Shown here in pieces: positions 27,505-34,768 of a DNA stretch of 64,000 nt. Under the pieces are notes generated by a model. That model worked only from the letters and a program-made list of their open reading frames with translations. It did no database searches and was not told the DNA's origin. How positions within the stretch are numbered: position 1 is the first letter of the stretch; each line of letters opens with the position of its first letter. Origin of the DNA: Arthrobacter sp. Soil762 (GTDB taxonomy: Bacteria; Actinomycetota; Actinomycetes; Actinomycetales; Micrococcaceae); NCBI RefSeq assembly GCF_001428335.1, contig NZ_LMSG01000004.1, positions 25,438 to 89,437 on the forward strand, given 5' to 3'. A program made the position numbers and the translations under genes.

Positions 27505-27886
27505 GGCTGAATCTTTCTGCACTGGAGGTGTGGAACCGGTGATGCTGGTCCAGGCCGGCTGGCTTGTGGCAACCACTAGAACAGAGAAGAACGGGCGGCA
27601 AAAGGGCGGCGTTCACAGCGGGAAACCGCACGTCACGGCGGTCCATGGGGCGTAGCACGGGGCAATCCGGACGCAGGGGGCAACGCCGCGTCATCCACCA
27701 CAACAGGGCGCAACAATGCGCCCTGTTTCAAGGCTTTGGGACGTCATCAACCGCAACGCCCGGACGCGGCGGCTCAATATTCCCCGAGTTTTTGTCCACA
27801 TATTCGTCTTTACGAGCCCCCAGGCCGTTTATCTGGACAAAAACTCAGGGGACGTGCGGACGAATATTTCGTTGCGGCAGGGATCC
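27505..27886 (-). promoter_or_regulatory. Leader of the ssu-type operon with a nested long dyad
   Basis: A 382-bp non-coding stretch between two minus-strand genes. GAGTTTTTGTCCA (27786-27798) is the inverted copy of TGGACAAAAACTC (27834-27846), flanked by CCCC/GGGG with one bulged A. AATATT occurs at both outer edges (27776-27781, 27863-27868), and TATTCGTC (27801-27808) is mirrored by GACGAATA (27859-27866). No convincing -35/-10 was identified. It probably contains the operon promoter and a regulator site or alternative RNA hairpins. Confidence 0.45.
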
Positions 27887-29926
27887 TCAGTGTCCGAGGA
27901 TCGCCTGCGCGATTTCGTCGGCATCGCGGAGTGTCCTTTGCCCGCTGGCGTACGTGGGGCCGCCCGGCTGGAGCGCTTCCGCGGCGATGGCCGTCCCCCA
28001 CTGGGTGGCCGAGAGCTGGAGGCCCAGCACATAGAGTCCGTCGGTGACCGAGCCGTTGGCCGCCACCGGCCGGTACGGGTGCGGCGCCACGTCGAGCCCG
28101 CTGGCCTGCACCGGCGCACCTTCCGCCGTCATCATCAGCCGGGGCCGCACCATCCCGTCAGCGAGGAGCTGTTCCAGCAGCGGTGAAGCGTTCGCCGACA
28201 CTCGGTTCGCCGGCGCGAGGGCCTCCACCATGGTCTTCGCCGCCACCGGCGGGCCTTTCACCCACGGAGAGACGGCGGTAAAGCGGCCTGTCCGCCGGTC
28301 CACGCTGAACCGGGGATCGGGCCCTACGAAACTGACCACGCCGGCGCGCGCCAGGGCAGCCAGCTGTTCAGCGCGCAGCGCGGGCGGCCCGCTGGCCAGG
28401 CCCTCCACAAACGACTCAAACCAGCCACGCAGGCCGGCCACCCAGGACTCATCGGTGATACCGCCGTCGGCCACTGCCGTTTTCAGCACCGCGCGCCCAT
28501 GATGAAGGGCGCCGATGGCCATCTTCACGGGATCCTCCTCGCCCAGGGCGGAGCGGCGGGCGTCATCAAGCAGGTACTCGACGACGGCGGCATCCAGTTC
28601 GGCGCGTGATCCGAAAGACCTGCCCGCAAGCGGGGACGCAAGGCCCCGCAGATCCAGCCGGTGCCGCGGCCCGACGTGCACGGCCAGGACGCTCTCCACC
28701 GCAACCTCCCAGTTGGCGGCGCTGTGGGCATGCGGCCGCAGCGCCTCATCCAGCGCGGCCAGGAACGCGGACGCGTCGGGGACGGCCGCGGGCTGCGAGC
28801 GCACCAGGGTGGAGTAGTAGGCCCAGAGGGTGTCGCGGTGCAGCAAGGGCCAGAGGTCGTGGTCGAAACCCGGGCGGATCCCGGTGGCCGCGAACCGCTC
28901 CAGCGCTGCACGGGTCAGGTACCGCAGGGTGACCGACGCCGGGTAGTAGCCGGCCAGCGCGGCCTTGGCCCGGTACGGGGTGCCGCGGCGGGAGGCGGCA
29001 ATGATCAGGGGCTCCTGGCCGGAAGGCTGATACTCAAGCCGGGTTCCGGCGTCGATGAACTTTCCGCCGCGGCCCTCCGTGAGCTGGCCCATCACGTCGA
29101 AGAAGTTCAGCCCCATACCCCGCACCAGGACCGGTTCTCCGGCCGGAATCGCGGTCCAGTCAACGTCCGCAGGGACGGCCGGCGGGAAGTAGCTGAGGCC
29201 CAGCTGTGCGGCCGATGCCTGGAGTTCCCGCTGCTCAGGGTTCAGCCGGGACGCAAGGTGCCCCAGGGCCAGGACCACGGAATCGACCGTGAGGGAACCG
29301 CCGCCGGCGAGTCCGACGTCGAACGTTCCCGTACTTGGGGTTGCTTCGCCAGGGGCGCCGTCCCCCGGGGTGCTTTCATCTGGTGTGCCGTCATCTGCGG
29401 CGCCGGCTCCCGGCGTCCGGGCTGTTCCGTCGCGCGACGGGCGCACCGATACGGCCATCGTTTCGTGGAAACTGACGGTGACGCCGTCGGGCAGTTTTGC
29501 CGTCAACTCGTCCAGCGTGCAGCGCAGGTATCGGCCGTACAGTGCCCGGCTGGGGAAGTCCCGCGATCCCAAGGCAGCCAGTTCGGACCGCTCGTCCAGC
29601 GTCAGGGCCGGCGTCGGCTCACGCTTCTGCCGGACCCGCCAGCGGTCGAACGTGGTGCCCGCGACCGGCGGCGCCAGGCAGGGGTCCTCAGGGATGACCG
29701 TGGGATAGAAGGACTGTGTGTTCATGAGGTACAGCCGGGACTGGCCGGGCTGCCACACGTGCCCCGGACCCGCCGGATAGGGGTCGATGACGTCGATATG
29801 CAGGGCTGCGGAGCCGGGATGGGCAGCGGCGTACGCGGCGGCGTGTGCGAGCAGCCGCTCCAGCACACTGGTTCCCCGGGGTCCGGCGCCGATGATGGCG
29901 GCCCGGATGCTCTTCGATTTACCCAA
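27887..29926 (-). CDS. FAD/NAD(P)-binding protein (NAD_binding_9 family)
   Basis: A 679-residue putative flavoprotein. The dinucleotide fold is AAIIGAGPRGTSVLERLLAH near residue 10. The family features DPYPAGPGHVW, LYLMNTQSFYPTVIP and VVLALGHLASRLN match FAD-NAD(P)-binding proteins of unknown substrate, often annotated as hydroxyacylglutathione-hydrolase-like or simply FAD-binding. A Pro/Gly/Thr-rich low-complexity insert lies at about 175-200. TTG 29926 is the likely start, just before the dinucleotide motif. No other in-frame start fits before the divergent peptidase gene. It is not obviously linked to the sulfonate operon. Confidence 0.75.
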   Translation of the reverse strand: MGKSKSIRAAIIGAGPRGTSVLERLLAHAAAYAAAHPGSAALHIDVIDPYPAGPGHVWQPGQSRLYLMNTQSFYPTVIPEDPCLAPPVAGTTFDRWRVRQKREPTPALTLDERSELAALGSRDFPSRALYGRYLRCTLDELTAKLPDGVTVSFHETMAVSVRPSRDGTARTPGAGAADDGTPDESTPGDGAPGEATPSTGTFDVGLAGGGSLTVDSVVLALGHLASRLNPEQRELQASAAQLGLSYFPPAVPADVDWTAIPAGEPVLVRGMGLNFFDVMGQLTEGRGGKFIDAGTRLEYQPSGQEPLIIAASRRGTPYRAKAALAGYYPASVTLRYLTRAALERFAATGIRPGFDHDLWPLLHRDTLWAYYSTLVRSQPAAVPDASAFLAALDEALRPHAHSAANWEVAVESVLAVHVGPRHRLDLRGLASPLAGRSFGSRAELDAAVVEYLLDDARRSALGEEDPVKMAIGALHHGRAVLKTAVADGGITDESWVAGLRGWFESFVEGLASGPPALRAEQLAALARAGVVSFVGPDPRFSVDRRTGRFTAVSPWVKGPPVAAKTMVEALAPANRVSANASPLLEQLLADGMVRPRLMMTAEGAPVQASGLDVAPHPYRPVAANGSVTDGLYVLGLQLSATQWGTAIAAEALQPGGPTYASGQRTLRDADEIAQAILGH

Positions 29927-30000
29927 GCATCCAGAGTATCGGCATGAGCCCAAGGCACTTGACTTGCTTGCGGCGCGAAATTGTTGTTTGGATGGGGCGC

Positions 30001-32295
30001 ATGACCACCACTGCAGCTGATCAAGCGCCCGGTCCATCGTCCGCCCCCGAACCCACTGATGAGAACGTCTGGCTGGAGGAAATCTACGGCGAGGCGCCGC
30101 TGGCCTGGGTCCGGGAGCAGAACGCTCGCACCGAGGACCTCCTGGAGGACGCCGACTATGCGGGCCTGGAAGGAAGCATCCTGGAGGTGCTGGACTCCAC
30201 GGACCGGATCGCCATGGTGGGCAAACGCGGCGAGTGGTACTACAACTTCTGGAAGGACCAGGCGAACCCGAAGGGGCTGTGGCGCCGCACCACCTGGGAA
30301 AGCTACCTGACGGACTCCCCCGACTGGGACGTCCTGCTGGATGTGGACGCCCTCGCCGCCGCCGAAGGTGAGGAGTGGGTCTTCCACGGTGCCACGTTCC
30401 TTCGTCCCGCCGCCGGCGAACCGTACCGCCTCGCGCTGCTGGCGCTCTCCCCCGACGGCGGCGACGCCAACCGCTACCGCGAGTTCGACGTCGGGACCCG
30501 CACGTTTGTTGACCCGGCCGACGGCGGCTTTGACCTGCCAACGGCGAAGGGGAACGTCTCGTGGCTGGACACGGACACGCTGCTGGTCGCCTCCACCGCC
30601 GGGAACCTGCCGCGGACCGCCTCCTCCTACGCCCGGACGGCCGTCACCCTGCGGCGCGGCGAAACCCTCTCCGCGGCTGCCCGGCTTTTTGAGGTGCCGG
30701 AGGACCACATGATGGCCGTGGTGGCGCATGATTCCACTCCCGGCTTCGAGCGCACGTTCGCCGTGGACTACATCGATTTCTACAACCGCAGCACGTTCAT
30801 CCGCTGGGACGACGCCTGGCTCGAGATCGACGCACCGACAGACGTGAACCTCAGCGCGCACCGCGAGTGGCTCCTGTTCCGGCCTCAGCAGGACTGGTCC
30901 CTTGAGGGCACCACGTACCCCGCCGGGTCCCTGTTGGCCGCGAAGTTCGAGGACTACCTTGCCGGGGCGCGGGATCTCTTGGTGCTGTTTACGCCGGATG
31001 CGCACACTTCACTGCAGTCGTGGAGCTGGACGCGGAATTTCCTGCTGCTGAACCTGTTGCGCGACGTCTCGTCCGAGATCCGGGTGCTGGATCCCTCTGT
31101 TCCCGGCGTTTCGGCCCACGCGGCTGCGTCCGACGGGAGTGCGGCCGACGGCGGCGCCTGGGCTTCGTCGCTGCTGGATGCCTGCCCGCCGCTGCACGAC
31201 GTCAACGCCTACGCGGTGGACGACGAAGATGAAGGACCGGCCGACAGCGGTGCGGGCGGCGGTGCGGGCGACGGTGCGGGCGACGACTTCTGGCTGGTCG
31301 CCACCGGATTCACCACCCCCAGCACACTGATGCGCGGAAGCCTCACGCGGGATCCTGCCGGGACCGCTGGCTCCGGAGGGGGCGTTGCCGGGACGGCTGG
31401 CGTGGTGAGCAGCCATGCGGCTGTCAAGGCGTCGCCGTCGTTCTTTGATGACGACCAGTACGAGGTGCAGCAGCACTTCGCCGTGTCCGCGGACGGCACC
31501 CGGGTCCCCTACTTCCAGGTGGCCTCGCGGGACCTGGTACTGGACGGGCAGAACCCCACCCAACTCTCCGGCTACGGCGGCTTTGAAGTTTCCCGGACCC
31601 CGGCGTACAGCGGAACTGTCGGCAGGGCTTGGCTTGAGCGCAGGACCGCCACCTCCGGCGGCCCCGGCGAGGCAGCGCACTCCCGCGGCGGCGTCTATGT
31701 GGTGGCCAACATCCGCGGCGGCGGCGAATACGGGCCGTCATGGCACCGGGCCGCGCTGAAGGAAAACCGCCACCGCGCCTTCGAGGACTTCGCGGCCGTG
31801 GCGCAGCACCTCGTCTCCCGTGGCGTCACGTCCCGGGAGCGGCTGGGCTGCGTGGGCGGTTCCAACGGCGGGCTGCTGGTGGGCAACATGCTCACCAGTT
31901 ACCCGGAGCTCTTCGGGGCTATCTCCTGCGGCGTTCCGCTGCTGGACATGAGGCGCTACACCAAGCTCTCCGCCGGGCACTCCTGGATCGCCGAATACGG
32001 CGACCCGGACGTGGCGGCGGAATGGGAGTACATCAAGACCTTCTCCCCGTACCACCTGCTCAAGGACGGCGTGGAGTACCCCGAAACATTCATCTGGACG
32101 GCGACGTCGGATGACAGGGTAGGACCGGTTCAGGCGCGAAAGATGGCAGCCCGGATGCAGGCGATGGGAATCCCGAATGTCTGGTTCCACGAGGCGCTGG
32201 AAGGCGGCCACGCCGGAGCTTCGGACAACCGGCAGGCCGCCGCGCTGCAGGCCCGCAGCCAGCACTTCCTATGGCGGACGCTGGCAGGCGGTTGA
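30001..32295 (+). CDS. Prolyl oligopeptidase-family serine peptidase (S9)
   Basis: A 764-residue cytoplasmic-looking peptidase. A seven-blade propeller occupies about 70-480 and the C-terminal alpha/beta hydrolase about 500-760. The nucleophile is in GCVGGSNGGLLVGN, the acid in TATSDDRVGPVQARK and the histidine in EGGHAGAS. The NIRGGGEYGPSWH motif supports the prolyl oligopeptidase family, which cleaves short peptides after proline. Gly/Ala/Asp-rich inserts occur near residues 415-430 and 450-470. TTGACT/TGTTGT spaced 17 bp lies upstream; ATG 30001 is preferred over ATG 29992. It is translationally coupled to the next gene. Confidence 0.88.
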   Translation: MTTTAADQAPGPSSAPEPTDENVWLEEIYGEAPLAWVREQNARTEDLLEDADYAGLEGSILEVLDSTDRIAMVGKRGEWYYNFWKDQANPKGLWRRTTWESYLTDSPDWDVLLDVDALAAAEGEEWVFHGATFLRPAAGEPYRLALLALSPDGGDANRYREFDVGTRTFVDPADGGFDLPTAKGNVSWLDTDTLLVASTAGNLPRTASSYARTAVTLRRGETLSAAARLFEVPEDHMMAVVAHDSTPGFERTFAVDYIDFYNRSTFIRWDDAWLEIDAPTDVNLSAHREWLLFRPQQDWSLEGTTYPAGSLLAAKFEDYLAGARDLLVLFTPDAHTSLQSWSWTRNFLLLNLLRDVSSEIRVLDPSVPGVSAHAAASDGSAADGGAWASSLLDACPPLHDVNAYAVDDEDEGPADSGAGGGAGDGAGDDFWLVATGFTTPSTLMRGSLTRDPAGTAGSGGGVAGTAGVVSSHAAVKASPSFFDDDQYEVQQHFAVSADGTRVPYFQVASRDLVLDGQNPTQLSGYGGFEVSRTPAYSGTVGRAWLERRTATSGGPGEAAHSRGGVYVVANIRGGGEYGPSWHRAALKENRHRAFEDFAAVAQHLVSRGVTSRERLGCVGGSNGGLLVGNMLTSYPELFGAISCGVPLLDMRRYTKLSAGHSWIAEYGDPDVAAEWEYIKTFSPYHLLKDGVEYPETFIWTATSDDRVGPVQARKMAARMQAMGIPNVWFHEALEGGHAGASDNRQAAALQARSQHFLWRTLAGG

Positions 32296-32810
32296 TGTCT
32301 GTGTTGTCGGTGCGGCGGGCAGTCTCTGCTGACGTGGAACGGCTTGCCGCAGTCCATGTCCGCTGCTGGCAGGAAACGTACCGCGGCATGCTGTCCGATG
32401 CTTTCCTGGCAGCCGTGGATCCGGCAGGCCGGCTGGCATTGTGGCACCAGCTGCTGGACCGGCCGAACCCCGCCGAGGTGTGGGCAGCGTGCGACGATGG
32501 CACTGTGGTGGGATTCGCCGGCGCCCGCCGACTGCCCGCTCCCGGTTCCCCGGCGGGCCACCCGCCGCCGTCGTCCGGTGACCTGGAGCTCTGGGGATTG
32601 TATTTGTTGGCATCGCATCAGAGGCTGGGCCTGGGATGTCGGCTTCTCGAAGCCGCCTTGGGCAATAACGCGGCCAGTCTCTGGGTGGCAGCAGGCAATA
32701 CCAAGGCAGTCGGATTCTACGAACGGCTGGGTTTCGCTCCGGACGGGGCCGAGGACCGGGTGGCCGACTGGGAAGACGTTCACGAAATCAGGATGATCCG
32801 CTCCTGTTGA
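32295..32810 (+). CDS. GNAT-family N-acetyltransferase
   Basis: A 171-residue acetyltransferase: N-terminal VRRAVSADVERLAAVHVRCW, beta-4/alpha-3 ELWGLYLLASHQRLGLGCRL (the acetyl-CoA pyrophosphate loop is in the RLGLGCRL part) and the C-terminal NTKAVGFYERLGF. The acceptor is unknown. The start overlaps the S9 peptidase stop by 1 nt (TGATG), so the two are co-translated. Confidence 0.88.
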   Translation: MSVLSVRRAVSADVERLAAVHVRCWQETYRGMLSDAFLAAVDPAGRLALWHQLLDRPNPAEVWAACDDGTVVGFAGARRLPAPGSPAGHPPPSSGDLELWGLYLLASHQRLGLGCRLLEAALGNNAASLWVAAGNTKAVGFYERLGFAPDGAEDRVADWEDVHEIRMIRSC

Positions 32811-32921
32811 CCCGCTCTCTTGCGCAAGTGTTTGGGCCGGTGGGTGAGCCGGGGTTTTCGCGCGGCGCACGGCGTCGCGGGGCTTGTGTGCGGGCCCTGA
32901 GACAAGCGCTCACGGGCCGTT

Positions 32922-32951
32922 TTGCACTGCGTGCCCCGTTCTGCGTATCCT
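32922..32951 (+). promoter_or_regulatory. Probable promoter of tRNA-Ser(GCT)
   Basis: TTGCAC (32922-32927) and TATCCT (32946-32951) are separated by 18 bp, ending 22 bp upstream of the tRNA. Confidence 0.5.
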
Positions 32952-32973
32952 TGGTGGGCTAGTAATAGCCATT

Positions 32974-33061
32974 GGAGACGTGCCAGAGCGGCCGAATGGG
33001 CTTCACTGCTAATGAAGTGTGGGGCACAACTCCACCGGGGGTTCAAATCCCCCCGTCTCCG
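32974..33061 (+). tRNA. tRNA-Ser (anticodon GCT)
   Basis: An 88-nt class II tRNA. Acceptor GGAGACG/CGTCTCC, anticodon stem CTTCA/TGAAG with GCT at 33008-33010, long variable arm, T-stem GGGGG/CCCCC, discriminator G. It reads AGC and AGU. Confidence 0.96.
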
Positions 33062-33066
33062 CGTTT

Positions 33067-33094
33067 GGCCCCGGTCCTGGACCGGGGCCTTTTG
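33067..33094 (+). terminator. Terminator after tRNA-Ser(GCT)
   Basis: GGCCCCGG pairs with CCGGGGCC around a 7-nt loop, followed by TTTTG. Confidence 0.8.
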
Positions 33095-33134
33095 CGTTCC
33101 CTGGGGAAGTGCTCTTATGCCACCAAACCCAAAC

Positions 33135-33188
33135 TAGGTAGCAGTAACTGTCGTTATGAGCGCTCATAACGACAGTTACTGCTACCTA
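33135..33188. repeat. Perfect 54-bp palindrome
   Basis: Two 27-bp arms meet with no spacer. The left arm begins TAGGTAGCAGTAACTGTCGT and ends TATGAGC at 33161; the right arm is its exact reverse complement. It lies between the tRNA-Ser terminator and the MFS gene, is less GC-rich than its surroundings, and is not part of any gene. It could form a cruciform or a hairpin with no unpaired spacer. Confidence 0.9.
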
Positions 33189-33286
33189 CGTGGGCGGGAG
33201 CCGGGCGGTGTTGGGTGGGCTGGGCTGGCGGTCCGGGGTGCGGACGCACGAGGCTCCGCCCCGGCCGGCGGTGGCAGGATGGTGGA

Positions 33287-34768
33287 ATGGCAGCACGTAA
33301 TTCCCCCGGCGCGGAAACCAGCACAAGCCAGGCATGGAATCCCCGCCTGGCGCTACTGGTGGCTGCCACGTTCTTTATGGAGTTCCTGGACGGCACCATC
33401 CTCATCACCGCCATCCCCAACATCGCCAGCGACTTTGGCGTTCCAGCCGCCGACGTCAACATCACCATGACGGCCTACCTCATGACCGTGGCCATGGGAA
33501 TCCCGCTCAGCGGCTGGCTTGCAGAACGCGTGGGTGCCCGCAAAGTATTCTGCTTCGCGATTGCCCTGTTCACGCTCGCGTCATTGGCCTGCGCCGTCAG
33601 CCCCGACCTGACCGTGCTGACGCTGAGCCGGATCCTGCAGGGCGCCGGCGGGGCCATGATGGTTCCGGTGGGCACCCTCCTGGTCCTGCGCGGCACACCC
33701 AAATCGGAGCTCCTGCGCGCCACGGCCTTCCTGGTGTGGCCCGCGCTGCTGGCGCCCGTACTGGCACCGCTGGTGGGCGGCGCCTTGACCACCTACCTGT
33801 CATGGCACTGGATCTTCCTCATCAATCTCCCACTGGGCGCGGCCGCCTTCATCGCCGCACTCAGTCTGGTACCAGCCGGCGCCGGAGACAGCGCACGCAG
33901 GCTCGACTGGCTGGGCCTGCTCCTCACCACCACCGGCGTAGGTGCCCTGGTGGTGGGCCTGGAACTGGCCACCGCCCGCCCCGACGGGCCATGGGCAGCT
34001 ATCAGCGCGGCCGCAGGGGTATGCGCCCTCGCGGCCGCCGTGTTGTGGATGAGGCGGGCCAAAAACCCGCTGTTTGATCTCAGTGTTTTTTCCACCCGCA
34101 CATTCCGGGCCATGGCCACCGGCGGGTTCGTCTACCGCCTGACCATCAGTTCGGTGCCGTTCCTCCTGCCCCTGATGTTCCAGACCGGTTTCGGCTGGTC
34201 ACCGCTGCACGCCGGAATCATGGTGGCGGCCGTGTTCATCGGCAACATCGGCATCAAGCCGGCCACCACGCCGCTGATCCGGCGTTTCGGTTTCCGGGCC
34301 ATGCTGGTCTTCGGCTCCCTGGCATCGGCGGTGACCTTCGCCCTGTGCGCCCTGCTCACTCCGGACACGCCGCAGGCCCTGATCTTCGCCCTGCTGGTGT
34401 GCAGCGGGGCCTTCCGCTCCATTGGCTTCTCCGCCTACGCGTCGGTGCAGTACGCGGACATTGCACCCTCCCAGCTGACCTCGGCCAACTCCGTGTCGGC
34501 GACCCTGGTGCAGCTCGCCGCGGGCGCCGGCATCGCCGTTGGCGCCCTGCTGATCCGGATTTTCGACGGCGTGGCGGCCTTCCCCGCGGATCACGCTGGC
34601 CCCTTCCGCGGAGCCTTCCTCACCATGGCCGTCCTGATGCTCTTCAGTACGGCGGACAGCCTGTCACTGCACCGGCAGGCCGGCGCAGAGGTCAGCCGGC
34701 CTGGGCAAGCACGAGCGGAAGAACAGCCCCCGCCCCCGCCTGGCGCAGGGCGCGTCCAGCCACGGTAA
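33287..34768 (+). CDS. MFS drug/solute exporter (DHA2, EmrB/QacA type)
   Basis: A 493-residue transporter with about 14 hydrophobic segments. Segment 1 contains FMEFLDGTILITAIPNIASD (the DHA2 motif D1), with motif A at GWLAERVGARKVF and motif C-like GPLVGGAL-type residues in LAPLVGGALTTYLSWHWIF. It probably exports toxic compounds by proton antiport. CAGGAT lies 6 nt before ATG 33287 (leaderless type). The hydrophilic, proline-rich C-terminus overlaps the end of recQ by 77 nt on the opposite strand. Confidence 0.87.
   Translation: MAARNSPGAETSTSQAWNPRLALLVAATFFMEFLDGTILITAIPNIASDFGVPAADVNITMTAYLMTVAMGIPLSGWLAERVGARKVFCFAIALFTLASLACAVSPDLTVLTLSRILQGAGGAMMVPVGTLLVLRGTPKSELLRATAFLVWPALLAPVLAPLVGGALTTYLSWHWIFLINLPLGAAAFIAALSLVPAGAGDSARRLDWLGLLLTTTGVGALVVGLELATARPDGPWAAISAAAGVCALAAAVLWMRRAKNPLFDLSVFSTRTFRAMATGGFVYRLTISSVPFLLPLMFQTGFGWSPLHAGIMVAAVFIGNIGIKPATTPLIRRFGFRAMLVFGSLASAVTFALCALLTPDTPQALIFALLVCSGAFRSIGFSAYASVQYADIAPSQLTSANSVSATLVQLAAGAGIAVGALLIRIFDGVAAFPADHAGPFRGAFLTMAVLMLFSTADSLSLHRQAGAEVSRPGQARAEEQPPPPPGAGRVQPR

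Noticed and set aside
25066..27510. Long plus-strand open frame across the sulfonate transporter genes
   Set aside because: The minus-strand ABC proteins are unmistakable; the plus frame is Arg/Gly-rich noise.
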